A DNA stretch of 64,000 nucleotides from Streptomyces antarcticus (lineage in GTDB: Bacteria; Actinomycetota; Actinomycetes; Streptomycetales; Streptomycetaceae): assembly GCF_026627255.1 (NCBI RefSeq), contig NZ_JAPNLM010000011.1, positions 124,001 to 188,000 on the forward strand, written 5' to 3'. A model generated the notes under the pieces. That model had not been told where the DNA came from and searched no databases. It was given only the letters and a program-made list of their open reading frames with translations. Made by a program: the position numbers and the translations under genes. Of the stretch, positions 33,868 through 42,525 are shown one piece after another; positions within the stretch are counted from its first letter, which is position 1, and each line of letters starts with the position of its first letter.

Positions 33868-35037
33868 CTAGCGTTGGCACAGCGCCGTGTCCACGACTGC
33901 CTCCACGCGCCTCGTGCCCGAGATGTCGGCCGGAATACTGGTCACCGCGATGTTGGCGGCGCGGCGGCCGTCGTCGGTGATTCCGCCCCGGGTCTCGTAC
34001 CCCACGATGTCGCCACCGTGGCCCCAGTAGACGCCGCCGCAGGACAGCTTCCTGCTCATGAGCCCCAGGCCGTAGTGGGCGCCGGTGTCCCCGACCGGGA
34101 CGGTGGTGCGCATCTGGGCGAGCTGGGCGTCCTCCAGGAGGTCGCCGCGCAGGAGCGCCGTGAAGAAGCGGTTGACGTCGGAGTTGGTGGAGATCATCTG
34201 GCCCGCCGCCCCGCCCGCCGACGGGTCGACCTCCGTGGAGTCGCGCAGTTCCCCGTCCGGCATCGCGCGGTAGCCCTTCGGGTGGGGTTCCCGGATGGTT
34301 TTGTCTCCCGGGGCGGGGAAGTAGGTGTGGCGCAGCCCGATGCGCCGGATGACACGCCGGTCGATCTCCTCCGCGAGGGGCCGGCCGGTGACCTTCTGGA
34401 TGATCAGGCCGGCGAGCACGTAGTTCGTGTTGCTGTAGCTCCACCTCTCCCCGGGAGAGAACTCGGCCTTGTGCTTCAGGGCGATGTCGACGAGGTCCCG
34501 GGGCTCGAAGTACCGGTGGGCGATCTCGTCGTCGCTGATGTGCACCCCGTACTCGGGCAGTCCGCTCGTGTGCTGGAGGAGCTGCCGGACGGTGATGTGG
34601 CGTCCGTCGATGCCCTCCCCGCGTACGAGCCCCGGGAGATGGGTGTCGACCCAGTCGTCGAGGCCTATCTTCCCCTCGCCGACCAGTTGCAGCAGGACCA
34701 CCGCGACGAACGTCTTGGTGTTGCTGCCGATCCGCACCTGGCCGTCCCTGGGCACCTTCGCGCCGGTTGCCAGGTCGCCGACGCCCGCCGTGTACGTCTG
34801 AGTGCGGCCGTCGCCGCCCCTGACGGTCGCCAGTGCTGCGGGCTGGCCGTCCCGTACCAGCGCGTTCAGGCCTTGCTGCACGCTGTCTGGCCGCGCGGCG
34901 GCGGACGCCGTGGTCGGTGCCAGGACGCCGGCGGTCACGATGGCGGCGGCCACCGCGGCCGCGGCCGCCAGCGCTCCGCGGCGCCCGCCGCTCCGCCGCT
35001 CGGTGGAAGGGGACCAGTGCTGTGTCTGCTCGCGCAT
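33868..35037 (-). CDS. Secreted serine hydrolase (class C beta-lactamase / D-Ala-D-Ala carboxypeptidase fold)
   Basis: 389 residues. A long signal peptide (GALAAAAAVAAAIVTAGVLA to TASAAA) leads to a beta-lactamase-family domain with SNTK as the catalytic SxxK motif (RIGSNTKTFVAVVLLQL), Y-S-N as YxN (WSYSNTNYVLAGLII) and HGGD as the KTG equivalent (WGHGGDIVGYETRGG). This pattern is that of the R61-type DD-peptidase, made by Streptomyces. It may trim cell-wall peptides or hydrolyse esters or amides. Monocistronic, stop at 33868. Confidence 0.9.
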   Translation of the reverse strand: MREQTQHWSPSTERRSGGRRGALAAAAAVAAAIVTAGVLAPTTASAAARPDSVQQGLNALVRDGQPAALATVRGGDGRTQTYTAGVGDLATGAKVPRDGQVRIGSNTKTFVAVVLLQLVGEGKIGLDDWVDTHLPGLVRGEGIDGRHITVRQLLQHTSGLPEYGVHISDDEIAHRYFEPRDLVDIALKHKAEFSPGERWSYSNTNYVLAGLIIQKVTGRPLAEEIDRRVIRRIGLRHTYFPAPGDKTIREPHPKGYRAMPDGELRDSTEVDPSAGGAAGQMISTNSDVNRFFTALLRGDLLEDAQLAQMRTTVPVGDTGAHYGLGLMSRKLSCGGVYWGHGGDIVGYETRGGITDDGRRAANIAVTSIPADISGTRRVEAVVDTALCQR

Positions 35038-35212
35038 GATTCAACTCCGTGGGAATCGTGGGGTCCTGCCGGCTGTTCCTGCCGCCCGTCGACCGGGCAG
35101 GGCACGATCATGGGTTCACTGGGGTCCGGCGCGCATCGCGTGAAGGCGGGAGAACGGTCTCCCCCGATCGGGGGAGGTAGCCGGGCGAGCCGCCCGTACA
35201 TACTGGGCGATC

Positions 35213-36523
35213 ATGATCAAGGGAATCAGACTACTGCTGCGCCGCTCCACCTACGCGGGTGCGCTGTTCGCCTATGGCGCCGCACTCGCGAGCCTTCCCC
35301 TGCTGTCCTTCGCCCTGCTGCCGGTGCTGGCGTGGCGATCCGCTCCCGAAGGCGTGCAGGTCGTCGTGGTCCTCCTCGTCTGGGGCGCGTTGATCGGTCT
35401 GGTCGGTCTCGCCCGCACCACGCGACGGGTGCTGACCGCGTCCGCCCGGCGGCTGCTGCGGGTGTCGTTGCCCGAGCCAGTCGCCGTACGGACGTCCACG
35501 AACCCACCCGGTGGCCCGGTCCCCTCGATGTCCGCTCCGGCAGCGTCGCGCGCCGACCGCTGGCGCACTCCGCTCTGGCTGCTGCTGCACGTGGCAGTCG
35601 GGTGGACGGGCGCGCTGACGAGCGGTCTGCTGCTCTTCGTCGGCCTGACCCTGCCCGGGGGCTGGCTCGACGCCGAGTTGGGACTGAGCCTGTTCGGCCG
35701 GTCGGTACGGGTGGAGGGCGGCTGGCAGAGCTGGGCGGTCGGGCTCGGCTGCCTGGTCCTCGCGGCCGCCGTGTGCGTGCTGGTGACGAACGCTCTGCGG
35801 TGGTCGGCGCCCAGGCTGCTCGGGCCGTCCGCGGCCGAGCGGCTCGCGCTGGCGGCCGAACGGGAACTGCGTCTGGCCGAACGCAACCGGCTGGCACACG
35901 AGTTGCACGACTCGATCGGGCACACGCTGACGACCACCACGATCCAGGCGGCGGTGGCCGGCGAGGTGCTCTCCGCCGACCCGGTGGCGGCGCGGGCCGC
36001 CCTGCGCAGCATCGAGGAATCGGCCCGAGCCGCCCTGGAGGACCTGGACTACGTACTCGGCGTCCTGCGCGAGAGGGATACCGAGACGGCTCCGACCCGT
36101 ACCCTGGCCGATCTGCCCGAACTGCGCGACCGCGTGCGGCACACGGGCACCGCGGTGGAGTGGCAGCTGACCGGGGACCTGACGCGGGTGCAGGGGACGC
36201 TCTCGCGGGCCGCGTACCGGATCCTCCAGGAGGGGCTGACGAACGCGATGCGGCACGGAGCGGGCGGCCCGATCGAGGTCCGCGTGACGGCCGCTCCGGA
36301 AGGACTGGAACTCGGTGTGGTCAACACGATGGGTACGGGTACGGGTGAAGGTACGGGTGCGGGTTCGGGCCACGGCCGCGGGCGTGCCTTTCCGTCGTCC
36401 GGTCACGGTCTGCCCGGCCTCGCCGAGCGCGTCCGGCTGCTGCACGGCGAGTTCGACGCCGGCCCGGACGGCCCGCGGCACTGGCGGCTGGCCGTCAGGC
36501 TGCCCGTACGGTGGTCGCCATGA
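35213..36523 (+). CDS. Sensor histidine kinase, NarL-system type
   Basis: 436 residues. Four hydrophobic segments: LFAYGAALASLPLLSFALLP, VVVVLLVWGALIGLVGLA, then a pair at about 125-150 and 180-195. HisKA_3 box ERNRLAHELHDSIGHTLTTT carries the phospho-accepting His; the ATP-binding part has LQEGLTNAMRHGAGG (N box) and GHGLPGLAERVRLLHG (G box). A tandem Gly-Thr linker (MGTGTGEGTGAGSGHG) sits between them and is unusual. Coupled (ATGA) to the response regulator. No ligand can be named from the sequence. Confidence 0.92.
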   Translation: MIKGIRLLLRRSTYAGALFAYGAALASLPLLSFALLPVLAWRSAPEGVQVVVVLLVWGALIGLVGLARTTRRVLTASARRLLRVSLPEPVAVRTSTNPPGGPVPSMSAPAASRADRWRTPLWLLLHVAVGWTGALTSGLLLFVGLTLPGGWLDAELGLSLFGRSVRVEGGWQSWAVGLGCLVLAAAVCVLVTNALRWSAPRLLGPSAAERLALAAERELRLAERNRLAHELHDSIGHTLTTTTIQAAVAGEVLSADPVAARAALRSIEESARAALEDLDYVLGVLRERDTETAPTRTLADLPELRDRVRHTGTAVEWQLTGDLTRVQGTLSRAAYRILQEGLTNAMRHGAGGPIEVRVTAAPEGLELGVVNTMGTGTGEGTGAGSGHGRGRAFPSSGHGLPGLAERVRLLHGEFDAGPDGPRHWRLAVRLPVRWSP

Positions 36524-37263
36524 CCGATCCCGGCAGCAGCACACCCGTCACGCTTTTGATCGCGGACGACGACGAGGTGACCCGTAGCGGATTGCGTACG
36601 CTGCTCGCGGCACAGCCCGGGCTCACGGTGGTCGGAGAGGCCGCCGACGGGGTCGAGGCGGTCGAGCAGGCGCGGCTGCTGCGTCCGGACGTGGTCCTGA
36701 TGGACGTACGGATGCCGCGCCGCAACGGGATCGAGGCCACCCGGCAGCTCCTCGCCGAGCCGGGCGGATCGGGTGCGTCGGGCCGACGGGCCGGGCGGAC
36801 CGGGCGGACCGACTCGAACGGGGCTGCCGGAGCGCCGAAGGTCGTGGTGATCACCACCTTCGAGAACGACGACTACGTGACCGCCGCGCTCAGCGCCGGG
36901 GCCAGCGGCTTCGTGCTCAAGCGGCTTCCGGTCCGGCAGATCGCGGAGGCGGTACGGGTGGTGGCGGCGGGAGAGGCGATCCTCTTTCCGGCCACCCTGC
37001 GCCGGATGGTCGCCGCCCGTCCGCTGGGCTCCACCGAAGCCCTGCCGAAGGCGGCGTTGACGGGGCGGGAGGAGCAAGTCCTGCGGCTGATGGCCACCGG
37101 CCAGTCCAACCCGGAGATCGCGGAGTGCCTCACGGTGAGCCTGGAGACGGTCAAGACGCACGTCGGGAACGTCCTGACGAAGCTCGGCGCGCAAAACCGG
37201 ACCCACGCGGTGGTCATCGCGTACGAGTCCGGCCTGGTGGCCCCGGGATTCACGGGCTGCTGA
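36520..37263 (+). CDS. LuxR-family response regulator
   Basis: 247 residues from ATG 36520, overlapping the kinase stop. Receiver domain: TLLIADDDEVTRSGLRTLLA, acceptor Asp in VVLMDVRMPRRNGIEATRQL, then VVVITTFENDDYVTAALSAG and VLKRLPVRQIAEA. A 20-residue Gly/Arg insert (GRRAGRTGRTDSNGAAG) splits the receiver after helix 3. C-terminal LuxR helix-turn-helix: LTGREEQVLRLMATGQSNPE, TVSLETVKTHVGNVLTKLGA. Partner of the kinase at 35213. Between 37264 and 37544 nothing is supportable. Confidence 0.92.
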   Translation: MTDPGSSTPVTLLIADDDEVTRSGLRTLLAAQPGLTVVGEAADGVEAVEQARLLRPDVVLMDVRMPRRNGIEATRQLLAEPGGSGASGRRAGRTGRTDSNGAAGAPKVVVITTFENDDYVTAALSAGASGFVLKRLPVRQIAEAVRVVAAGEAILFPATLRRMVAARPLGSTEALPKAALTGREEQVLRLMATGQSNPEIAECLTVSLETVKTHVGNVLTKLGAQNRTHAVVIAYESGLVAPGFTGC

Positions 37264-37544
37264 GGTACCCGACGGCAGGCGTCTTCCTGGACGCGCCGAC
37301 CCGGTGCCGTCCGCACGTCCCGCATTCCTCCGGGCACAGCGCGAAGGATCTGATCGGCTTCGAGCAGGACGTGGACAGGTTCACGAGAGCACCATCGTCA
37401 TCCCACGCGCTTTCGCCCGCGCCATCGCGGCCGTGGACAGCAAGCCGGGACCCAGATCTACCGACCCTCGCCTCGGCTGCTCGTGTCAACCCCAGTGCTA
37501 CACGGCTGGTCACTCCTCCCCCGGCCTGGGCACTGTCCGGCGGA

Positions 37545-38210
37545 TCATGTGGCCGTGACGGCACCACGTTGGTTTTCGCGGGCCGGACCGCGCCCGGTTG
37601 CGGAGCGTTTCTTCCCCTCGGGCATGGGGAGGACTGCCAGTGCGGTATCTGCGATGTTCCGCAGCGTCTCCGGGGCCAGGCCGGCCTTGCCTACCGCCTC
37701 GATACCGCGGACCACCGTCAGCAGCAGTGCCGCCAACCGTTCCGGATCCGCAGCGCTGTCGATGTCGCCGTGGCGCTGGGCTGCGCTGATCTCCGTCCGC
37801 AGTAGGGTCAGCAGTGCCGTCATGGTCTCGGCCGACCGTCCGGCGACCGTCGGATCGTGCTGGGCCAGTTCCGCCGCGCCCTTGGCCAACAGGCACCCGC
37901 GGCGCTCGGTGTCGGAGGCGGTGTTCTCCGCCATTAGGTGCACGTATCCCGACAGCCTGACCCAGGCCTCCGCGTCCGGGCCGTCTGCCAGCCGCCCTTC
38001 GGCCACCTCAACGACTGCGGTGCACCAGTCACCGAAGACCCGGTGGAACAGCTTGCCCTTGTCGCCGAATGCACCGTACAGACTGCCCTTGCCCAGGCCG
38101 GTCGCCTGGGCGATGTCGTCCATCCGGGTTCCTGCATAGCCGGTCGCCCAGAACTGTTCCCGGGCCCGCTCCAGGACGTGGCGTTCGTCGAATGCGCGTG
38201 GTCTCGCCAT
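37545..38210 (-). CDS. TetR-family regulator, divergent from an SDR gene
   Basis: 221 residues from ATG 38210. DNA-binding domain: ERAREQFWATGYAGTRMDDI, AQATGLGKGSLYGAFGDKGK. The C-terminal domain (SETMTALLTLLRTEISAAQR, LAALLLTVVRGIEAVGKAGL) resembles TetR_C_16-like regulators such as YcnC or AcrR-like repressors of oxidoreductase genes. An operator in the 84-bp gap overlaps the SDR promoter. Confidence 0.9.
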   Translation of the reverse strand: MARPRAFDERHVLERAREQFWATGYAGTRMDDIAQATGLGKGSLYGAFGDKGKLFHRVFGDWCTAVVEVAEGRLADGPDAEAWVRLSGYVHLMAENTASDTERRGCLLAKGAAELAQHDPTVAGRSAETMTALLTLLRTEISAAQRHGDIDSAADPERLAALLLTVVRGIEAVGKAGLAPETLRNIADTALAVLPMPEGKKRSATGRGPARENQRGAVTAT

Positions 38211-38229
38211 GGTCTCAGTCTATCCATTC

Positions 38230-38266
38230 TTGACTCGACCGTCCATTACTGCCTACGTTATGGACG
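38230..38266 (+). promoter_or_regulatory. Promoter with overlapping operator for the SDR gene
   Basis: TTGACT (38230-38235) and TACGTT (38254-38259) are spaced 18 bp. CGTCCAT at 38240-38246 and its inverse ATGGACG at 38260-38266 flank the -10, giving a 27-bp operator. TetR binding would block RNA polymerase. Confidence 0.75.
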
Positions 38267-38294
38267 ATCCATTCCACAACTGAAGGGGTTCGAC

Positions 38295-39032
38295 GTGCCA
38301 GGCGTACTGCAGGAGAAGGTGGCCGTGATCACCGGAGGGACCAGCGGGATCGGGCTGGCCATCGCACACCGCTTCGTCCGGGAGGGCGCACGGGTCTTCG
38401 TGACCGGCCGGGACATCGACCGCCTCGAAGCGGCAGTCAAGGAGATTGGTCCTGCGGCCACCGGCGTACGATCCGACGTCTCGGTCCTGGCCGACCTGGA
38501 CGCGCTCTACAAGCGAGTCCGCGAGGAGGCCGGACGCATCGACGTGCTGGTGGCCAACGCGGGAATCGTCGCGGACGCCGCGCTCGGCGCCCACACCGAG
38601 GCGAACGTCGACCTGACACTCGCCGTCAACGTCAAGGGCCCACTGTTCACCGTCCAGAAGGCGCTTCCGCTGCTGGCGGAGAACGCCTCCATCCTGGTCA
38701 TCGGCTCAAGCAACAGCGTGCGCCCCAACGAGCACCTCGAGGTCTACAGCGCCTCGAAGGCGGCGTTGAGCAACCTCGTGCACAACTGGGCCCGGCAATC
38801 GCGAGAGCGTCGATTCCGGGTCAACGTCCTCAGCCCGGGACCCACGCGGACCCCTGCCCTGCTGCGCGCCGCGGGGCCGGACGTCGACCGGTTCGCCGAG
38901 GCCGTCGTGCCACTGGGGCGGCTGGCCGACGCCGAGGAAATCGCCGAGGCCGCCCTCTTCCTGGCTTCGGACGCCTCGTCGTTCGTCACCGGCGCCGAAC
39001 TCTTCGCCGACGGCGGCTACACCCGGGCCTGA
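38295..39032 (+). CDS. Short-chain dehydrogenase/reductase
   Basis: 245 residues from GTG 38295 with AAGGGG upstream. Classical SDR: coenzyme motif TGGTSGIGLAIAHRF, VLVANAGIVADA (NAG), catalytic Ser in LVIGSSNSVRP, and YSASKAAL (YxxxK). TGRDIDR at the second strand favours NADP. Ends in FVTGAELFADGGYTRA, as usual. Substrate unknown; often such TetR-SDR pairs handle ketones or quinones. Regulation by the TetR partner is inferred from the operator. Confidence 0.92.
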   Translation: MPGVLQEKVAVITGGTSGIGLAIAHRFVREGARVFVTGRDIDRLEAAVKEIGPAATGVRSDVSVLADLDALYKRVREEAGRIDVLVANAGIVADAALGAHTEANVDLTLAVNVKGPLFTVQKALPLLAENASILVIGSSNSVRPNEHLEVYSASKAALSNLVHNWARQSRERRFRVNVLSPGPTRTPALLRAAGPDVDRFAEAVVPLGRLADAEEIAEAALFLASDASSFVTGAELFADGGYTRA

Positions 39033-39268
39033 ACGACGTCCGGTGGTGCGCATCCGGTTCCCTCGAAGCGAAGGGGCGCACTCCCGGCCGCGCGTGTGCG
39101 TCGTACGAGGCCCAGTGCGCTCGAAGCAACGAGATCGTGGCCGCGGCCTCTTTGGATGACGCCGGCCGCCGCCCCGACTGCCGGTCCGGCAACGCCGGCC
39201 TCCGCCGGGTGCTCATCCACTTTCGTTGGTCCCGGCAGGTCCATGCGGGGTGGCGCTGTGCGGTGCTG

Positions 39269-39314
39269 TTCACGTCGTCCGGTGCCGGTCGGGACCAGCG
39301 CCGGACGACGTGAA
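39269..39314. repeat. Perfect 14-bp inverted repeat
   Basis: TTCACGTCGTCCGG (39269-39282) and its complement CCGGACGACGTGAA (39301-39314), with a partly self-complementary 18-base loop (GGTC/GACC). It lies in the gene-free 39033-39383, just past the DHFR-like relic; terminator or small mobile-element relic. Confidence 0.75.
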
Positions 39315-39383
39315 GGCCGTCGGCGCGGGCACGGCCGCATGTCCGCGGTGCGGCGCTGACCGGAGAGCAGCCGCGGGTCAGGC

Positions 39384-39603
39384 GGCAGTGCGGCGGCTGG
39401 TCGGGCTCGGCGTGCGCCGTCTCCCAGTAGACCATCGTCTCGTACATCCGTCGGCCGTAGAGGTACGTACCGACGGGGCGGAAGAGGTCGTTGACGAAGG
39501 TGTGCACCTCCTGGTCGTCAGCGGCCCCGGTGCCGAGGTCCCCTTCCGCCGCTTCGGCGTAGCCGTCGAGGGAGGTGATCATCGAATAGATGAGCTTTGC
39601 CAT
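39384..39603 (-). pseudogene. Dihydrofolate reductase-like (RibD C-terminal) gene fragment
   Basis: From ATG 39603, 73 residues match the DHFR/RibD_C family: MAKLIYSMITSLDGYAEAAE, FVNDLFRPVGTYLYGRRMYE, TMVYWETAHAEPDQPP. After that the frame holds only arginine-rich sequence until 38986, so the rest of the roughly 190-residue protein is lost. Non-functional unless fused elsewhere. Confidence 0.78.
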
Positions 39604-39841
39604 GCGTCGCTCCTCCGGATACGAGCGCGTCAGTCTGCCGCGGCTCCCGCAGGCTATGACCTCCGCACGACCCGGAACTCATCGATCGACTGCGCGGCGT
39701 CACGGGAGCACCTCCGCGCGCGCCGATGAAACGGATTCCGGTCGACGGGTAAACGCGGTGCCTCGCCGCGGGTGTTCAGCGGTGTCGCAGTCGGCAGGGC
39801 ATCTGTTGACGTTACGTGTTCGGCAGGGGATGTGGTCGGGT

Positions 39842-40078
39842 ATGTGGGAAACCGTCGTGCTCGCGGGACTGGCCGCTACGGTCAAGATCGCCCTCCAGGT
39901 GGTGGCCTGGCGACGAGAGCTGGCCCGTGAACGTGAACGGCGTCGGCTGGTGATCGCCGCGCTGGGGCTGGAGGGTCGCAGGGTCCATGTGGAGGACCGC
40001 CGTCCGGACGGGGGCGTCCTCACCGTACGGGGCGACGGCCCGGCCGCCTCGACCGGCCAGGAGGGGGAAACACCATGA
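39842..40078 (+). CDS. Small membrane-anchored protein, first gene of the sigma-factor operon
   Basis: 78 residues from ATG 39842 (ATG 39830 is an alternative). One N-terminal membrane helix (VVLAGLAATVKIALQVVAW), then a very basic segment (RRELARERERRRLVIAALG) and a short tail ending GQEGETP. Its stop overlaps the ECF sigma start (ATGA at 40075), so it is likely translated with the sigma factor; a role as anchor or inhibitor is possible but unproven. It is not a recognised anti-sigma family. Confidence 0.8.
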   Translation: MWETVVLAGLAATVKIALQVVAWRRELARERERRRLVIAALGLEGRRVHVEDRRPDGGVLTVRGDGPAASTGQEGETP

Positions 40079-40821
40079 GCGGTGGGACCGGCAGTGTCCG
40101 GGCCGGTGCGCAGGAGCCCGTACCGGAAGGCGGCGGCGAGGCGCCGGAGGACGTACGCGCTCCTGTCGACTTCGACGCGTTCTTCACGGCCCATCGTCCG
40201 GCTTTGCTGGCCCGGGCGGTGATGCTGTGCGGCAGCCGTCAGGACGCGGAGGACGCCGTCCAGGACGCCTTCCTCGCGGCGTTGGAGAACTGGGACCGGA
40301 TCAGCCTCTACGAGCAGCCGAACGCGTGGGTGAGTCTGGTGATGCGGAGAAAACTGTGGCGCGCGCTGCGTCTGCGCCTCAAGATCAAGCGCGCGGCGCT
40401 GAACGTGGCCCAGCCCCGTCAGGCACTGCCGGAGGAGACGGAGCAGGCTCGCAGGGTGCTGACCGCGATGGCCGCCCTGCCGCCGCGCCAACGGATGGTG
40501 CTGGTCATGTACGGCCTCTACGCCATGACCCACCAGGAGATCGCCGATGACCTGGGCATCGCGGCCTCCACGGCGCGGGGAAACCTCCGCAAGGGGCGCG
40601 ACAACCTCCGCCGCATGCTCGGGCTCGATCCGGACACCGATCCCCTGGGCGAGGTGAATCTGGTGGGCACCGGCGGTCCGGCGCCTGGTGACCGGCTCGC
40701 CGCCGCCCTGAGCGCCACCGAGTCCTGGCTCTGCTCGGCGTTCGAGGAGGACGAACAGGCACCGCGGCGGGCCCGGGCCGGCCTTGCCGAGCGGCATCGC
40801 AAAGGCACGGGGCGCGGGTGA
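40075..40821 (+). CDS. ECF-type RNA polymerase sigma factor
   Basis: 248 residues. Region 2 at 34-100 (FDAFFTAHRPALLARAVMLC, GSRQDAEDAVQDAFLAALEN, PNAWVSLVMRRKL) and region 4 at 124-180 (LTAMAALPPRQRMVLVMYGL, YAMTHQEIADDLGIAASTAR). A 60-residue C-terminal extension (LGLDPDTDPLGEVNLVGTGG to the end) lies beyond the normal ECF length. It is flanked by 4-base overlaps with a small membrane protein and an M48 peptidase, suggesting control by proteolysis. Confidence 0.93.
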   Translation: MSGGTGSVRAGAQEPVPEGGGEAPEDVRAPVDFDAFFTAHRPALLARAVMLCGSRQDAEDAVQDAFLAALENWDRISLYEQPNAWVSLVMRRKLWRALRLRLKIKRAALNVAQPRQALPEETEQARRVLTAMAALPPRQRMVLVMYGLYAMTHQEIADDLGIAASTARGNLRKGRDNLRRMLGLDPDTDPLGEVNLVGTGGPAPGDRLAAALSATESWLCSAFEEDEQAPRRARAGLAERHRKGTGRG

Positions 40822-42323
40822 CGGGGAGGACGCCGGCGGGGACCACGTCGCGCGCCCTGCTCGGCTGCGCCCTGCTGGCCGGAGTACACCTGCTCGCCGT
40901 CGCCGTCCTGGCCACCCAGCTGCTGCTCGTCGTAGCCGTCCTGACCACGGAAGCCTGGCCGATCGCCGTGCTGGGTTCCCTCACGGTGCTCCCCGTCGCC
41001 ACCCTGGCCCTCGGGCTGCTGGCGGGGACGTCCGCCGGCCTGGCCGAAGGGCCGCGGGTCGTGCTGACCCCGCAACAGCAGCCCGAACTGTGGGCTCTGA
41101 CCCTGCGACTCGCCGGCGAGCTGGGCACCGCCCCGCCCACGACGCTGCGTCTGGCCGACACCGTGAACGCCAGCGCCGGCGAACGCGGCCGGCTTCTCGG
41201 TCTGATCGGAGGCCCCCGTACCCTGGACCTGGGCCTGCCCCTGCTTCTCGGGCTCACCACGGACGAGCTGCGCGGCGTCCTCTGCCACGAACTGGGCCAC
41301 TACGCGGGCCGGCACACCCGGCTGGCCGCCGTCAGCCACCGCGGCAGCGTCGCACTGGAACGCACCGTCCGCCACCTGGAGGTCCTGGAGACCGACCAGA
41401 CCAGCATCAAACCGCCGGTACGGCTGCTCCTGAAGCTCACCAAGGCCTACAACGGCGTGTACCTGCGGCAGACCTTGGCCGTACGGCGCGGTCAGGAGCT
41501 CGAGGCGGACGCCGCGGCGGCCCGGACGGCCGGGGCGTGCACGTTCGCGCGGGCCCTGAGGACCGTGCACGCCCTGGCGGCGACCTGGGACGAGTTCACG
41601 GAGGACCGGGCCCGAACCGAGGCCCCGCCGGAGGACCGGGCCCGGCCGGAGAGCCCACCGGCATCGGCGGCCGGCAAGCGCGGCGACGGGTCACTGCCCC
41701 GCCTGACGCTTCCCGACGGCGTGTTCCGGGACTTCGCGGACCGGCTCGCCGATCCGGTGGCCCGGCCGCTCGCCGACGGCGGGGGAACCCCGGCACCGCA
41801 CGTCGGCTCCGGGGACGGACTCGGCAGCCACCCGCCGCTGGAGGTCCGGCTGGCGGCCCTGCGTGCCGACGACGACATGGACGGCGCCCGCCGACCGACG
41901 GTGAGCGCGAGCCCTCCCGCCGCGGCGCTCCTGCGGGACCTTCCCGAGCTGGCCCTGGCCCTACAGGACGCCCTGCGCCCGGTGGGTGGCTCGGATCCCG
42001 CGCAGGGCGGCGCCACGGTGTCGGTGGAGGCGCCTCGGCCCAGCAGGGCCTTCCTTCGGTTCAAAGTCAAGACGTTGCTGATCGGGATGGTCCTGGTCCT
42101 GACGGGAAGCGTCTTCGTCCACACCGTCATCTCCCCGCCCCGTACCGATCCGCCACCGTTCTCCCCGCCCCGCACCGGTCCGCCACCGTTCTCCCCGCCA
42201 CCCGGCACGCGGAACGTCCGGCCCGAGGCATCACTCCTGCCGCCACCCCTTCCGACGTCCGCCCTCTCGCCTCTCCCACCGCCCGGGCAGGCCACCGCTC
42301 TGCCGCTGCTGCCGGGCGGGTAG
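40818..42323 (+). CDS. M48-family membrane metallopeptidase
   Basis: 501 residues; the GTG at 40818 overlaps the sigma stop. Two N-terminal helices (LLGCALLAGVHLLAVAVLAT; LLLVVAVLTTEAWPIAVLGS) precede the peptidase: HELGH at 157-161 in LCHELGHYAGRHTRLA, with the third ligand Glu in GQELEADAAAA. A proline/acid-rich stretch (EDRARTEAPPEDRARPESPP) and a C-terminal helix (TLLIGMVLVLTGSVFVHTVI) with a PPPFSPP repeat follow. M48 peptidases cleave membrane proteins; with an ECF partner it could release the sigma factor. Confidence 0.9.
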   Translation: MTGRTPAGTTSRALLGCALLAGVHLLAVAVLATQLLLVVAVLTTEAWPIAVLGSLTVLPVATLALGLLAGTSAGLAEGPRVVLTPQQQPELWALTLRLAGELGTAPPTTLRLADTVNASAGERGRLLGLIGGPRTLDLGLPLLLGLTTDELRGVLCHELGHYAGRHTRLAAVSHRGSVALERTVRHLEVLETDQTSIKPPVRLLLKLTKAYNGVYLRQTLAVRRGQELEADAAAARTAGACTFARALRTVHALAATWDEFTEDRARTEAPPEDRARPESPPASAAGKRGDGSLPRLTLPDGVFRDFADRLADPVARPLADGGGTPAPHVGSGDGLGSHPPLEVRLAALRADDDMDGARRPTVSASPPAAALLRDLPELALALQDALRPVGGSDPAQGGATVSVEAPRPSRAFLRFKVKTLLIGMVLVLTGSVFVHTVISPPRTDPPPFSPPRTGPPPFSPPPGTRNVRPEASLLPPPLPTSALSPLPPPGQATALPLLPGG

Positions 42324-42341
42324 TCCGCTGAGCCGGCGGAC
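42323..42341 (+). terminator. Short hairpin at the end of the sigma operon
   Basis: GTCCGC-TGAGCCG-GCGGAC begins in the TAG stop of the M48 gene. Only a 6-bp stem, so weak. Confidence 0.5.
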
Positions 42342-42398
42342 ACGGGTGACGCCGCGATCGACGACCTGCGCGGCACTCGTGGCCTCCCCGACCATCGA

Positions 42399-42451
42399 AG
42401 GCGGGCATGACGTCGCTCGGCCCCTATCGCCGCCGAACGCCATGCCCGCCT
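42399..42451. terminator. Inverted repeat between convergent M48 and glucanase genes
   Basis: AGGCGGGCATG (42399-42409) and CATGCCCGCCT (42441-42451), extended to 17 bp with two mismatches, around a 31-base loop. Likely bidirectional terminator. Confidence 0.6.
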
Positions 42452-42525
42452 CCGAGGCCCGCGCAGCCGACCCCGGCACCGCTCACGCCGGCTCTGCGCC
42501 GACCGCGGCTACGCCGTCGAACCTG

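Noticed and set aside
32798..35044. 748-codon minus-strand open frame
   Set aside because: It is out of frame with the serine hydrolase and the membrane protein, both of which have recognisable motifs and starts.
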